Source: an uncultured Paracoccaceae bacterium (GTDB lineage Bacteria; Pseudomonadota; Alphaproteobacteria; Rhodobacterales; Rhodobacteraceae). Taken from it: 64,000 bases of DNA. Under the pieces are notes generated by a model. The model was not told where the DNA came from. It did no database searches and saw only the letters and a list, made by a program, of their open reading frames with translations. The first letter of the stretch is position 1, and each line of letters opens with the position of its first letter. A program made the translations under genes and the position numbers. Below are positions 55,182 to 64,000 of the stretch, in pieces. Location of the stretch: the NCBI GenBank assembly GCA_943787785.1, contig CALSNT010000011.1, positions 124,001 through 188,000 on the forward strand, in the 5' to 3' direction.

Positions 55182-55646
55182 CTAGGCCGCCTTGAACACC
55201 AGGCTTACCCCGTTCAGGCAATGGCGCTTGCCGGTTGGTTGCGGGCCATCATCGAAGATATGTCCCAGATGCGAGCCGCAGCGGCGGCAATGCACTTCGG
55301 TCCGCACGGTGAACAGCTTGCGATCCGGCATTGTCCGCACGGCATTCGGCAGGCTTTTCCAGAACGACGGCCAGCCAGTACCGCTGTCGAATTTTGTGCT
55401 GGAAGGGTAGACGGCCAGATCGCAGCCCCGGCAATGATATGTTCCGTCAGCCCAGTTTTTATCCAGTGGCGACGATCCGGCACGTTCGGTGCCGTTCTGA
55501 CGCATCACCTTGAACTGGGTCTTGGTCAGTAGCTGGCGCCATTCGGCCTCGGACCGGGTCACTTCGAAAGCGGCAGAGGCGGGGCCTGCGACAGCCATTG
55601 CGGCGGCGGTTGCGGCGGTGGTGGTCAAAAAGCTGCGGCGGTCCAT
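55182..55646 (-). CDS. msrB: Tat-exported methionine-R-sulfoxide reductase (MsrB)
   Basis: 154 residues. Signal with two Arg (MDRRSFLTTTAATAAAMAVA), cleavage near ASA. The mature part is MsrB: zinc Cys pairs in TYHCRGCDLAVY and EVHCRRCGSHLGHIFDDGP, catalytic Cys in GKRHCLNGVSLVF. It repairs oxidised Met in exported proteins, in the periplasm. It is single-gene, opposite in direction to its neighbours. Confidence 0.94.
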   Translation of the reverse strand: MDRRSFLTTTAATAAAMAVAGPASAAFEVTRSEAEWRQLLTKTQFKVMRQNGTERAGSSPLDKNWADGTYHCRGCDLAVYPSSTKFDSGTGWPSFWKSLPNAVRTMPDRKLFTVRTEVHCRRCGSHLGHIFDDGPQPTGKRHCLNGVSLVFKAA

Positions 55647-55956
55647 GATCTTCTCCCGTTTGTTCTGTTTCAGGTGCCGCCCGGGTCCGAGGGACTGGAC
55701 CCGGGCGACGATCCGACGCCGTTATGGCGAAATTCTCCCAAGCAGCGGCCGGAAGGGTCCGATCACTGCCTTTTCGCTGGCGACACTAGCAAACACGAGG
55801 CCGCCGACGCGATAGTTTCGGCGGCCCGATCAAACAATCGTGCACAACCGTTAGCGAAACGAGAGGACGCCTCAGCGCCTTGCACACTCGCCGATTTTGA
55901 TGCACCACACCCATCGGCTGCGCAGGGGTGCTGCGCATTGGCGAAAAGGGCAGGAC

Positions 55957-56943
55957 ATGGCGGACGGAACGCGCGACGCATCGGCGAAACCTACCGAGGA
56001 AATCTCGGTCAGCGAGGTGTTCGGCATCGACAGTGAGATGCCGGTGAAGGCCTTCGCCGAGCGCACCGACCGCGTGCCGGAAATCGACTCGACCTATAAA
56101 TTCGACCCCGACACGACACTGGCGATCCTCGCCGGGTTTGCCCACAACCGCCGGGTGATGATCCAGGGCTATCACGGCACCGGAAAATCGACGCACATCG
56201 AACAGGTCGCCGCGCGACTGAACTGGCAATGCGTGCGGGTTAACCTTGATTCGCACATCAGCCGGATCGACCTGATCGGCAAGGACGCGATCAAGCTCAG
56301 GGACGGCAAGCAGATCACCGAGTTTCAGGAAGGCATCCTGCCCTGGGCCCTGCGCAACCCCTGCGCCATCGTGTTCGACGAGTATGACGCGGGCCGCGCT
56401 GACGTGATGTTCGTGATCCAGCGGGTTCTGGAAACGGACGGCAAGCTGACCCTGCTGGACCAGAACGAGGTGATCACGCCGCACAAATATTTCCGCCTGT
56501 TCTCGACCGCGAACACCGTCGGGCTGGGTGACACCACGGGCCTGTACCACGGCACCCAGCAGATCAACCAGGGCCAGATGGACCGCTGGTCGCTGGTCGC
56601 GACGCTGAACTACCTGTCCCACGACGCAGAGGCGGCAATCGTGCTGTCCAAGGCGCCGACTTATAACAACGACAAGGGTCGCAAGATCATCAGCCAGATG
56701 GTCACGGTGGCCGACCTGACCCGTGTGGCCTTCATGAATGGGGACCTCAGCACGGTCATGAGCCCAAGGACCGTCATCGCCTGGGCCGAAAATGCCCGGA
56801 TTTTCCGGGACGTCGGTTATGCCTTCCGCCTGAGCTTCCTGAACAAATGCGATGAGTTGGAACGTCAGACCGTGGCCGAGTTCTACCAGCGCTGCTTTGA
56901 CGAGGAACTGCCGGAGAGTGCCGCGAGCGTAGCGTTGGGTTGA
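55957..56943 (+). CDS. cobS: Cobaltochelatase subunit CobS
   Basis: 328 residues from the ATG in GGACATGG; the open frame extends upstream to 55897. AAA+ ATPase with Walker [21 protein letters not shown], Walker [12 protein letters not shown] and sensor [11 protein letters not shown]. With CobN and CobT it inserts cobalt into hydrogenobyrinic acid a,c-diamide in the aerobic B12 route. cobT lies 2.1 kb downstream on the same strand, separated by other genes. Confidence 0.93.
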   Translation: MADGTRDASAKPTEEISVSEVFGIDSEMPVKAFAERTDRVPEIDSTYKFDPDTTLAILAGFAHNRRVMIQGYHGTGKSTHIEQVAARLNWQCVRVNLDSHISRIDLIGKDAIKLRDGKQITEFQEGILPWALRNPCAIVFDEYDAGRADVMFVIQRVLETDGKLTLLDQNEVITPHKYFRLFSTANTVGLGDTTGLYHGTQQINQGQMDRWSLVATLNYLSHDAEAAIVLSKAPTYNNDKGRKIISQMVTVADLTRVAFMNGDLSTVMSPRTVIAWAENARIFRDVGYAFRLSFLNKCDELERQTVAEFYQRCFDEELPESAASVALG

Positions 56944-57110
56944 ACCGGATAGCCAACGGCGTCAAATTTTCCGTTATTGCCTGTTTTCCGATGGCCGTAT
57001 TCTTGATGGCCGACCCTGAACTTCGAACAGTAAACAACTGGATGCGCTTGGCTCTACTCTATCTGGTGTATGGGTCAGTTCTTGTCTGGTTTTTCCTGAA
57101 TAGAAAATAG
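56940..57110 (+). CDS. Small membrane protein overlapping the cobS stop
   Basis: 56 residues: a TTG start overlaps the cobS TGA (TTGA), as in coupled reinitiation. The translation [20 protein letters not shown], then [13 protein letters not shown], then [20 protein letters not shown] shows two hydrophobic helices with a short polar turn and a basic end. No known family. The coupling argues that it is real; homologues would be needed to be sure. Confidence 0.5.
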   Translation: MNRIANGVKFSVIACFPMAVFLMADPELRTVNNWMRLALLYLVYGSVLVWFFLNRK

Positions 57111-57180
57111 CGAAAAACTGAAGGACGCGAGAGTTTGTTTGGGCTGAAGGCGGCCATTCAGATGACCGCCCTCGAGGTTC

Positions 57181-57786
57181 CTAAGCCGCCGATTGCAGGT
57201 CGGTTTCCCGTGCGCCGATTGTTGCGTTGAGCCACCAGTCCAATTCGTCGAACATGGCTTGCGTTCCGGGCAACAGATGGTCTTCCACATCTGCCATCGG
57301 GCCGTCTTCACCCATCGGGTGGACCTTCATGAAGTCCGCCCCCTGAAGGTGGACCGCTGAGCGTAGTGGCACCATCTGCAGCTCGATCCCAATGGTGCGC
57401 AGATGCTCGACAGCCCGTGCGCCGCCGGTTGCGCCATAGCCGACAATCGCCATCGGCTTTCGGTTCCACTCTTTATAAGCCTGATCCAATGCGTTCTTCA
57501 GAACCGCTGGAATCGACCGGTTGTATTCCGCAGTAACGAAGATAAATCCGTCGAAGGTCGCAAGCTTTTCCTGCCAGGCAACCGCCTTCGGGTCTTCGGA
57601 CGGCATCCAGAGGTTCGAGGCCATCTCGGCAAAGAATGGCAGGTCAAAATCGCGAAGGTCGAGGATCTCGACCTCCCAGCCATTGCGGGCGGCGGCCTTT
57701 TCGTAGACCCATTGAGTTGGCTTCTCTGCAAATCGAGTCGGTCGGGTCGAGCCGATAATCACGGCAATACGGGGTTTCTTTTCCAC
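57181..57786 (-). CDS. NADPH-dependent FMN reductase-family flavoprotein
   Basis: 201 residues from the GTG at 57786 (AAGGAAACCGAA upstream); the frame to 57876 has no site. Flavodoxin-like fold: AVIIGSTRPTRFAEKPTQWV (FMN-phosphate loop), FVTAEYNRSIPAVLKNALDQ (substrate/FMN loop), VGYGATGGARAVEHLR. Related proteins reduce quinones, chromate or azo dyes. Divergent to the HxlR-type regulator 102 bases away, which probably controls it. Confidence 0.9.
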   Translation of the reverse strand: MEKKPRIAVIIGSTRPTRFAEKPTQWVYEKAAARNGWEVEILDLRDFDLPFFAEMASNLWMPSEDPKAVAWQEKLATFDGFIFVTAEYNRSIPAVLKNALDQAYKEWNRKPMAIVGYGATGGARAVEHLRTIGIELQMVPLRSAVHLQGADFMKVHPMGEDGPMADVEDHLLPGTQAMFDELDWWLNATIGARETDLQSAA

Positions 57787-57888
57787 TTCGGTTTCCTTTT
57801 GTAGTGTGGTATCGAATCTATACCATGTGCATATCGGTGCCCGCTCTGGGGGCGCAAGAAGGCACGATTTGGACACGAGGACACCGCG

Positions 57889-58275
57889 ATGCCGCCAAGT
57901 AACTCAAAGGAAACCGCCTCAAGCCAGGACTGCACCCGGATTTCGGAGCTGCTGTCGCGGGTTGGTGACAAATGGTCGATGCAGGTGATCCGAACGCTCA
58001 GTGCCGGGTCGATGCGATTCAACGCCCTGAAACGAGAGATTGGCGACATCAGCCAGAAGATGCTGTCGTCGACCTTGAAAACCCTGGAACGTGACGGATT
58101 TATCAGCCGCACGGTGACGCCTGTCACCCCACCTATGGTGGAGTACGCGCTGACCGATCTGGGCCGCGATCTGGAACCAGCGGTTTGCCAGCTGGCCGAC
58201 TGGACGTTGCGAAATGCTGAACGGATCGAATCGGCGCGGCAGACCTATGACGATGACGCCATGGCGGCAAAGTAG
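57889..58275 (+). CDS. HxlR-type transcriptional regulator
   Basis: 128 residues with the winged-helix HxlR domain: ISELLSRVGDKWSMQVIRTL, MRFNALKREIGDISQKMLSS (recognition), LERDGFISRTVTPVTPPMVE (wing). HxlR proteins respond to quinones, aldehydes or disulphides. It has a Cys near the N-terminus (DCTRISELL) that could sense redox state, as in related factors. The divergent FMN-reductase gene is the obvious target. Confidence 0.92.
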   Translation: MPPSNSKETASSQDCTRISELLSRVGDKWSMQVIRTLSAGSMRFNALKREIGDISQKMLSSTLKTLERDGFISRTVTPVTPPMVEYALTDLGRDLEPAVCQLADWTLRNAERIESARQTYDDDAMAAK

Positions 58276-58378
58276 ACCACCCTGACAAGGATCGACGACA
58301 AATACGCCTGTCTAATGCTGGCGTACTTTGGCTTCGTCGACCCTTTCCCAGCATCGCAGCAGAGTGCATAACGCCGTC

Positions 58379-58489
58379 ATGAACACGACCGGAAACTCCC
58401 CCGCTGATCCGTTCGAGAAGGCGCTGCGCTTGGCGACGAAGGTCGTGGCCGTGCTGGAAACTTCGTTGTATCGACCAACTTCCTCGTGA
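58379..58489 (+). pseudogene. Truncated copy of the cobT 5' end
   Basis: A 36-residue frame, beginning NTTGNSPADPFEKALRLATK, matches the start of CobT ([20 protein letters not shown]) at DNA and protein level. Homology is lost about 70 bases in. The stop overlaps the GTG of the next gene (GTGA). It is a remnant of a partial cobT duplication or of an insertion between cobS and cobT. Confidence 0.65.
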
Positions 58490-59052
58490 CCCCCTTCTCC
58501 GACCTCCTCGCCAACATCGACTGGCTCTCGGCGATTGTCGCGCTCATTGCGATGGCGATTTCGATCATCTTCTCGCTCCGCTCAACCCGCTCCAGCGAGA
58601 ACGTCGAGAAGATCGAGGCGTTTAATGCCCATCAGGCCTATCGCTCGGAAATCATCAGCTGGGGCCGTGAATGTCTCGATGCGATGAGCGAAAGTATCAT
58701 CCTGTGCAAATTCGATCCGGCCCGGAATCCAGACCGCTTCTACGTCCGCCTGTTCGAGAACCGCAGCCAGTATTACAGCCTGATTGATCAGGGCCGTTGG
58801 TTTCTGAAGAACACCGGCCCCGAAGAATACCGCCAGTGGAAAGACAACTCCTATCGCGGGCTTGCACCCGAGGCGATCGAGTATCTAATGGACGCGCAAG
58901 CCATCGCAAAGAAGATCAACTTCAAAGAACTGGCTGACAACGGCGACCGGATCGCCGAGATTGTGGACCAGAAACGCAAATTTACCGCCTGCATTCAGGA
59001 CATCGTCGATCCCGAAACCGTCCAGACCCAGTTGGAAAGAATGACCGCATGA
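58486..59052 (+). CDS. Membrane-anchored protein of unknown function, coupled to cobT
   Basis: 188 residues. One N-terminal membrane helix ([19 protein letters not shown]) is followed by a cytoplasmic helical domain ([40 protein letters not shown]). Nothing in it resembles a known family that I can name. The GTG start overlaps the end of the truncated cobT copy, and the stop overlaps cobT's ATG by 4 bases (ATGA), so it is co-translated with cobT. It is unlike anything usual in cobalamin operons, so it was probably inserted here. Confidence 0.7.
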   Translation: MTPFSDLLANIDWLSAIVALIAMAISIIFSLRSTRSSENVEKIEAFNAHQAYRSEIISWGRECLDAMSESIILCKFDPARNPDRFYVRLFENRSQYYSLIDQGRWFLKNTGPEEYRQWKDNSYRGLAPEAIEYLMDAQAIAKKINFKELADNGDRIAEIVDQKRKFTACIQDIVDPETVQTQLERMTA

Positions 59053-60926
59053 GCGCGCCCAACGACAACCCAGCCGACCCGTTCAAGAAGGCGCTTGCCG
59101 AGGCCACCAAGGTCATGGCCGACGACCCGGAGCTGTCCGTCACTTACACGGTGGACCCTCCGGGGCTGTCGAGCGACTCAGTCCGCCTGCCACAGGTCTC
59201 TCGCCGGATGACGCGCGACGAAGTGTTGCTGGCCCGTGGCACCGCCGACGCCTACGCCCTGCGCCACAAATTCCACGACCCTGCCACCTTCAACCGCTAT
59301 TCCCCCGACGGCCAGATGGCCCGCGACCTTTATGAAGCGATGGAGGAGGCTCGGTGTGAGGCGATGGGCGCGCGCGAAATGCCGGGCACTGCCGGGAACA
59401 TCGATGCCAAGATCGCCAGTGAGGCTTCCAAGAAGGGCTACGGAGAGATTACCGAGGCCGCGCAAGCTCCGCTCGCCACTGCTGCCGGGTATCTGGTGCG
59501 CCATCTGGCGACGGGGCGCGAACTGCCGCCCGATGCGGCCAATGTCATGGAATTGTGGCGCGGGTTCATGGAATCCCAGGCGGCAGAGAATTTCGATAAC
59601 ATCGACGACGCATTGGCAGATCAGGCGAGTTTCGCGCGTCTGGCGCGGCAGATAATCTCAGACCTCGGCTACGGCGACCAGCTTGGCGACGATCCGGACG
59701 CCGATGAAGACAGCGATGACGCGGGCGAGGAAACCGACGAGGCCGATGATAATCCCGACAACCAGAACGAAGGCGACGACGAGGGGGAAGATGACGACGA
59801 GGCTTCTCCCGAACGCTCTCAGGACCAGATGGACGACGCCGCGCAGGCACAGGTCTCGATGGAGGATATGGAGGATCAGGAGCAGGGGGATGAGGCTGAG
59901 CTTCCTGAAGGCGATCAGCCACTGGACCCGCCGCCGCCCGCTCCGATCAGCGATGCGGACCCGAACTACATGGTATACTGTGCTGATTTTGATGAAGAAA
60001 TTGCCGCGGAAGACCTCGCTGAACCGGCTGAGCTGGAACGGCTTCGTGCTTACCTCGACCAGCAGTTGGAACCGCTTAAGGGCGCAGTCAGCCGGTTGGC
60101 GAACAAGCTGCAACGCCGCCTGCAGGCGCAACAAAACCGCAGCTGGTTGTTCGATCTGGAGGAAGGCACACTGGACGCGGGGCGTCTGGCCCGCGTGGTC
60201 GCCAACCCGACGACGCCACTGTCCTTCAAGCAGGAAAAGGACACCGAATTTCGCGATACGGTGGTGACGCTGCTGCTGGACAACTCCGGATCCATGCGGG
60301 GCCGTCCGATTTCGATTGCAGCGATCTGTGCCGACGTTCTGGCGCGCACGTTGGAGCGCTGCCAGGTGAAAGTTGAGATCCTCGGGTTCACGACCCGTGC
60401 CTGGAAGGGCGGGCAGGCGCGCGAACGTTGGCTGAACGAGGGGCGCGCGCAGCTTCCCGGCCGTCTGAACGACTTGCGCCATATCGTCTACAAATCCGCC
60501 GACGCCCCTTGGCGACGCACCCGGCCCAACCTGGGCTTGATGATGAAGGAAGGGTTGCTGAAGGAAAACATCGACGGCGAGGCGCTGGAATGGGCGCACC
60601 GGCGCACTACCCGCCGGTCCGAGGCGCGCAAGATCCTGATGGTGATTTCCGACGGCGCGCCGGTGGATGACAGCACGTTGAGTGTGAATCCGGCCAACTA
60701 CCTCGAAAAGCACCTGCGCGACGTGATTGCGATGGTCGAAAAGAAGCGCGCTGTCGAGCTGATCGCCATCGGCATCGGCCACGATGTCACTCGGTACTAC
60801 GACAAGGCCGTGACCATCACCGATGTGGAACAGCTGGCCGGGGCGATGACGGAACAGCTCGCTGGTCTGTTCGACAATGATCCCAGGGCGAAGGCCCGGA
60901 TGTTCGGGATCAAAAAGGCGAGTTGA
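59049..60926 (+). CDS. cobT: Cobaltochelatase subunit CobT
   Basis: 625 residues. The N-terminal region ([20 protein letters not shown]) is followed by a long acidic low-complexity linker (about residues 213-265, [20 protein letters not shown]) and a C-terminal von Willebrand A domain with the MIDAS motif [16 protein letters not shown] and [13 protein letters not shown]. With CobS it forms the chaperone-like AAA+/VWA complex that helps CobN insert cobalt. Its start overlaps the stop of the preceding membrane-protein gene by 4 bases. Confidence 0.94.
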   Translation: MSAPNDNPADPFKKALAEATKVMADDPELSVTYTVDPPGLSSDSVRLPQVSRRMTRDEVLLARGTADAYALRHKFHDPATFNRYSPDGQMARDLYEAMEEARCEAMGAREMPGTAGNIDAKIASEASKKGYGEITEAAQAPLATAAGYLVRHLATGRELPPDAANVMELWRGFMESQAAENFDNIDDALADQASFARLARQIISDLGYGDQLGDDPDADEDSDDAGEETDEADDNPDNQNEGDDEGEDDDEASPERSQDQMDDAAQAQVSMEDMEDQEQGDEAELPEGDQPLDPPPPAPISDADPNYMVYCADFDEEIAAEDLAEPAELERLRAYLDQQLEPLKGAVSRLANKLQRRLQAQQNRSWLFDLEEGTLDAGRLARVVANPTTPLSFKQEKDTEFRDTVVTLLLDNSGSMRGRPISIAAICADVLARTLERCQVKVEILGFTTRAWKGGQARERWLNEGRAQLPGRLNDLRHIVYKSADAPWRRTRPNLGLMMKEGLLKENIDGEALEWAHRRTTRRSEARKILMVISDGAPVDDSTLSVNPANYLEKHLRDVIAMVEKKRAVELIAIGIGHDVTRYYDKAVTITDVEQLAGAMTEQLAGLFDNDPRAKARMFGIKKAS

Positions 60927-61326
60927 GGCGGGCCGAGCCGCTGTGGACACCTAAATGCAGCAGAATGGTTCGGCCCGATTCTGCCTGGCGCGGACCTTGG
61001 GATCGCGCACAACCGTTGCACGGAACCAAGGCGAAGCCGCCGGGTGAGCGCCTGACCGTCCCGCAGTCTGGCGCTTTCGCAATGAGGCGCAACGCATTGT
61101 GGTCAAAGCCAATGCTGCACGATAAATTGCCCCATCCAAACGTTGCTGCGCCACGCCCCGATCAGGCATTCGCCCGGCTTGTGCCCAGATTGTACGAATG
61201 CCTGTCCCGGGCCAACTTCCAGAATTTCGCACCCAAGTTTCGAACCGACACACAGAATCCATTTCCTTGGTTGCCATTGCGGCCTGTTCGCGTTCCTCTG
61301 AACTCTCCACGACTAACGGATACCCC
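60927..61326. other. Intergenic region between cobT and the aminopeptidase gene
   Basis: About 400 bases. No gene with a ribosome site is supported; a plus-strand frame (60923-61381) crosses into the aminopeptidase gene in another frame and has atypical composition. The upstream part of the aminopeptidase frame (from 61198) lacks family similarity. Confidence 0.5.
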
Positions 61327-63114
61327 ATGTTCCAATCCTTCGACGCCTCCACAGCGCCTGACCAAGGCCCACCCCGACTGACCGCCCTGCGCGAGCAAAT
61401 CACCGCCGACGGGCTGGACGGCTTCCTCGTGCCGCGTGCCGACGCGCATCAGGGTGAATATGTTGCTGACCGTGACCAGCGCCTCGCTTGGCTGACCGGC
61501 TTCACCGGCTCGGCCGGTTTTGCAGCCGTTCTGACCGATATTGCAGGTGTTTTCATCGACGGACGCTATACGCTGCAGGTTCGCGATCAGGTCGCCGAGG
61601 TTTTCACCCCCGTGGCCTGGCCTGCGACGAAACTCGGCGATTGGCTCGCCGAAAAGCGACCCGCCGGAGGTCGCATTGGATTTGACCCATGGCTGCACAC
61701 GAAAGCCGAGGTTGACGCAATCACGAAGGCCGCGCCTGCGCTGGAAATGGTGCCCACCGACAATCTCGTTGACCGCATCTGGGAGGATCAGCCGGACCCA
61801 CCGGCAGGCCAGGCAATCCCTTACCCCATTGAGTTTTCAGGTGAAAAAAGCGGTGATAAGCGCACCCGCATTGCCGCCGCGATCAAATCTGATGGTCATC
61901 GCGCGGCTGTCCTGACGTTGCCCGACAGCATCTGCTGGCTGCTGAACATCCGGGGCTCCGATGTCACGCGCACGCCGCTGGTTCATGCCTTCGCGATCCT
62001 GCACGACAACGGGCGCGTGGCGCTATTCGCCGAGCCGGAGAAATTTGCCGGCCTCGGCCCCGACCCGGCCATCGACATTGCCCCGGTTGGCGACTTCCTT
62101 CCAACCCTCGCAGCCCTCACCGGCCCGATCCGGGTCGACAAGAAAACTGCCCCATTGGCAGTCAGTGCGGCTTTGCGCACCGCCGCGGTCGAGGTCGCCT
62201 GGGCCGACGACCCCTGTACCCTCCCAAAGGCGTGCAAGAACGCCACTGAAATTGACGGCACCCGCGCGGCTCATCTGCGCGACGGGGCGGCGATGGTGGA
62301 ATTCCTCGCCTGGGTTGACCGCGAAGCCCCCGGCGGCAAACTGACCGAAATCGACGTCGCAACCGCGTTAGAAGGCTTCCGGCGCGGCACCAACGAGTTG
62401 CGCGACATTGCCTTCGACACAATTGCGGGCGCAGGTCCAAATGGCGCCATTGTGCACTACCGTGTTACTCATGACACCAACCGTCCGGTCAAACCCGGAG
62501 AGTTGCTACTTGTTGATTCCGGGGGCCAATACCTCGACGGGACCACCGACATCACCCGCACGATCGCCATCGGCGAGGCACGCCCCGACCACATCGCCTA
62601 CTTTACCCGCGTGCTGCGCGGTATGATTGCAGTCAGTCGGTTACGGTTTCCACGCGGGCTGGCCGGACGAGATCTGGACGCCGTGGCGCGCGCGCCGCTC
62701 TGGACCGCCGGTCAGGACTACGACCACGGAACCGGCCACGGCGTCGGCACGTACCTGTCGGTTCACGAAGGCCCGCAACGGCTGGCAAAAACCGGAGAGG
62801 TCCCGTTCGAAGAGGGCATGATCCTGTCCAATGAACCGGGCTACTACCGAACCGGCGACTTCGGCATCCGCATCGAGAATTTGATCGTTGTCGAAGCGGC
62901 TCCGCCGCTGATGGGGGCCGATGATCGCGACATGCTGAGTTTCGAAACCCTGACATTTGCTCCCATTGACCTCCGACTGGTCGACCCGGAACAGATGACG
63001 GGGGATGAGGTGGACTGGCTGAACAGCTACCACGCCAAAGTTCGCCATGAGATCGGCCCGCGCGTGAGTGCCGAGGCGGCGGAATGGCTGGAGCAAGCGA
63101 CCCGCCCGATCTGA
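61327..63114 (+). CDS. Xaa-Pro aminopeptidase-type M24 peptidase
   Basis: 595 residues from the ATG at 61327. Three-domain layout: two N-terminal creatinase-like domains (LTALREQITADGLDGFLVPR; PYPIEFSGEKSGDKRTRIAA) and the C-terminal pita-bread domain. Metal ligands are in DSGGQYLDGTTDITRTI (two Asp), GTGHGVGTYLSVHEGPQ (His) and NEPGYYRTGDFGIRIENLIV (two Glu). It removes an N-terminal residue before Pro, in the cytoplasm. Length and domain number match bacterial and eukaryotic APP1-type enzymes. Confidence 0.92.
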   Translation: MFQSFDASTAPDQGPPRLTALREQITADGLDGFLVPRADAHQGEYVADRDQRLAWLTGFTGSAGFAAVLTDIAGVFIDGRYTLQVRDQVAEVFTPVAWPATKLGDWLAEKRPAGGRIGFDPWLHTKAEVDAITKAAPALEMVPTDNLVDRIWEDQPDPPAGQAIPYPIEFSGEKSGDKRTRIAAAIKSDGHRAAVLTLPDSICWLLNIRGSDVTRTPLVHAFAILHDNGRVALFAEPEKFAGLGPDPAIDIAPVGDFLPTLAALTGPIRVDKKTAPLAVSAALRTAAVEVAWADDPCTLPKACKNATEIDGTRAAHLRDGAAMVEFLAWVDREAPGGKLTEIDVATALEGFRRGTNELRDIAFDTIAGAGPNGAIVHYRVTHDTNRPVKPGELLLVDSGGQYLDGTTDITRTIAIGEARPDHIAYFTRVLRGMIAVSRLRFPRGLAGRDLDAVARAPLWTAGQDYDHGTGHGVGTYLSVHEGPQRLAKTGEVPFEEGMILSNEPGYYRTGDFGIRIENLIVVEAAPPLMGADDRDMLSFETLTFAPIDLRLVDPEQMTGDEVDWLNSYHAKVRHEIGPRVSAEAAEWLEQATRPI

Positions 63115-63170
63115 AGGGATTGCACTATCGCCGTGTTGGCTTAGGCTGACCGGTCAGCAAAGGGGCAAGA

Positions 63171-63512
63171 ATGGCCGATCACATCACAATCTCTCCGGCA
63201 GCGGGCACTTGGGTGGTTCGTGCCGGTGGCGCAATCCTGGGCGAAAGCAAACATGCGCTGGAGCTGCGCGAAGGCACCTACGACCCGGTGATCTATTTTC
63301 CGCGGAGCGATGTCGCCATGGCCTTATTGGACCGGACCGATAAGATATCGCACTCCCCCCACAAGGGCGAGGCGAATTACTACTCGATCCAGACCAAAAG
63401 CCAAACGCTGGCTAATGCGGCATGGACGTACGAAAACCCGATCCTGAGTGTCGAGCGGATCAAGGATCATCTGGCATTTTATCCCGGTCAAGCCACAGTC
63501 GAGCGGGTCTGA
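63171..63512 (+). CDS. DUF427-family protein
   Basis: 113 residues from an ATG preceded by AAAGGGGCAAGA. Pattern of the small beta-rich DUF427 domain: AGTWVVRAGGAILGESKHAL, then PVIYFPRSDVAMALL, SPHKGEANYYSIQT and HLAFYPGQATVERV. The family is widespread in alphaproteobacteria and unassigned. It stands 56 bases after the aminopeptidase gene, so may share its transcript. Confidence 0.9.
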   Translation: MADHITISPAAGTWVVRAGGAILGESKHALELREGTYDPVIYFPRSDVAMALLDRTDKISHSPHKGEANYYSIQTKSQTLANAAWTYENPILSVERIKDHLAFYPGQATVERV

Positions 63513-63624
63513 TCTTGCTTGCCGGGACGACATGTCGACCTCGATAACTTTGCGTCGCACGCGCCAAGATCAGAAACGGTGCCTCGGGATCCAAGATCCC
63601 TGGGTTCCTGGCCGGGGGCGGTAG

Positions 63625-63645
63625 CTGGGGGCATTCTGCCCCCAG
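63625..63645. repeat. GC-rich extragenic hairpin (roseobacter-type repeat)
   Basis: CTGGGGGC ATTCT GCCCCCAG: 8-base stem with 5-base loop, followed by ACCCCCGGAGGATATTTGCA. I recall similar 'GGGGGC..GCCCCC..AGTATTT' runs between genes in Rhodobacteraceae genomes. It lies between the convergent DUF427 and HAD-phosphatase genes and may double as a terminator. Confidence 0.6.
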
Positions 63646-63752
63646 ACCCCCGGAGGATATTTGCAGGCCGATGATGTGATAAGGGGAGCGTCAAACCGGG
63701 TTGGCTTGATGCTGTGTATGTGTGGAGTCGCGGAGGGCCGATATTTTCCGCC

Positions 63753-64000
63753 TTAGCCGATCAGCCCGGCCACTACGTCCCTCAAGTCATCGAAATGATC
63801 CAGAAGCGCCTCGGGCTGCAACGCCTCTACTGCGCGCCCGTTCGGCCCGAAAGTGACCAGCACGCAGGGCACACCAGCCGCCGCTGCGGTTTTACGATCC
63901 GTCACCGTGTCTCCAATCAACACCGAATCGATTACCTTGCCGCCGGCCTCTTCAACCGAGGCAACGTAAGGGATCGGATCCGGCTTGCTGACCGGGAAGG
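63753..64000 (-). CDS. HAD-family phosphatase (phosphoglycolate phosphatase-like), 5' end outside window
   Basis: About 81 C-terminal residues. KPDPIPYVASVEEAGGKVID and VLIGDTVTDRKTAAAAGVPC carry motif III Lys and motif IV GDTxxD of the HAD superfamily; then VLVTFGPNGRAVEALQPEAL. This fits Gph-type phosphoglycolate phosphatases. Its N-terminal nucleophile (DxDGT) lies beyond base 64000. Confidence 0.85.
   Translation of the reverse strand, partial: FPVSKPDPIPYVASVEEAGGKVIDSVLIGDTVTDRKTAAAAGVPCVLVTFGPNGRAVEALQPEALLDHFDDLRDVVAGLIG

Noticed and set aside
59658-60950. A 430-codon minus-strand frame
   Set aside because: Antisense to cobT; hydrophobic-looking parts mirror the acidic linker codons (GAC/GAG read as GTC/CTC).

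Overview
The window looks like a chromosomal segment from an alphaproteobacterium of the Rhodobacteraceae (Roseobacter/Rhodobacter group). The reasons are: most genes are GC-rich; IalB-family proteins, a TRAP operon, a DUF427 protein, an M23-bactofilin pair and a CobS/CobT cobaltochelatase are present; and there is a GC-rich 'CTGGGGGC..GCCCCCAG' extragenic repeat of a kind I recall from this group. No 16S gene is present, so the placement is inferred.

Layout. 1-766: 3' part of an EamA/DMT exporter gene. 1024-2990: debris of mobile DNA, namely the 3' end of an initiator tRNA, a DNA polymerase A fragment, an IS66 fragment and an IS3-type fragment. 3136-7449: a compact minus-strand operon on visibly less GC-rich DNA. 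It encodes a Tat-exported protein made almost entirely of Ala-Ser-x triplets, an HPr-kinase-like/PqqD fusion, a second Tat-exported protein joining an Ala-Ser-x stretch to a PepSY-like domain, and an OmpR/histidine-kinase pair. An 11-bp direct repeat lies upstream. I cannot name a described system with this composition; it is the best candidate for a new one. 7450-15424: an insertion-sequence nest (IS1380 fragment, IS21 copy with broken istA, IS66 copy, integrase fragment plus IS91 transposase) around an IalB-family gene. 15603-21424: a minus-strand satellite-type element with a P4-type integrase, an AlpA-like regulator, a VapE-type primase/helicase and a probable replication origin with seven TGCGCA motifs around an AT-rich core.

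22220-27881: a TRAP transporter (DctP, DctQ, DctM) in one operon with an amidase, a 64-residue membrane protein and a 2-hydroxyacid dehydrogenase, suggesting uptake and turnover of an organic acid or amide. 28059-32856: a large RTX/LamG exoprotein gene on the minus strand, broken by two apparent single-base insertions and cut at its 5' end by an intact IS21 element (32857-35404).

35473-63114 is mostly housekeeping and core accessory DNA: cell-wall enzymes (M15/DUF882 peptidase, L,D-transpeptidase), lpxD with a dedicated ACP/ketosynthase pair, a second IalB protein, a HerA-like ATPase, M23 peptidase plus bactofilin, a DUF455 protein plus peroxiredoxin, queA, moaA, coaD, a CBS protein, mmsA, two tandem cupredoxins, a YbdK-type carboxylate-amine ligase, a Tat-exported MsrB, cobS and cobT, and an M24 aminopeptidase. 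cobS and cobT are separated by a small membrane ORF, an FMN reductase/HxlR divergent pair, a truncated copy of the cobT 5' end and a membrane protein gene. 63171-64000: a DUF427 protein and the 3' part of a HAD phosphatase gene that runs off the window.
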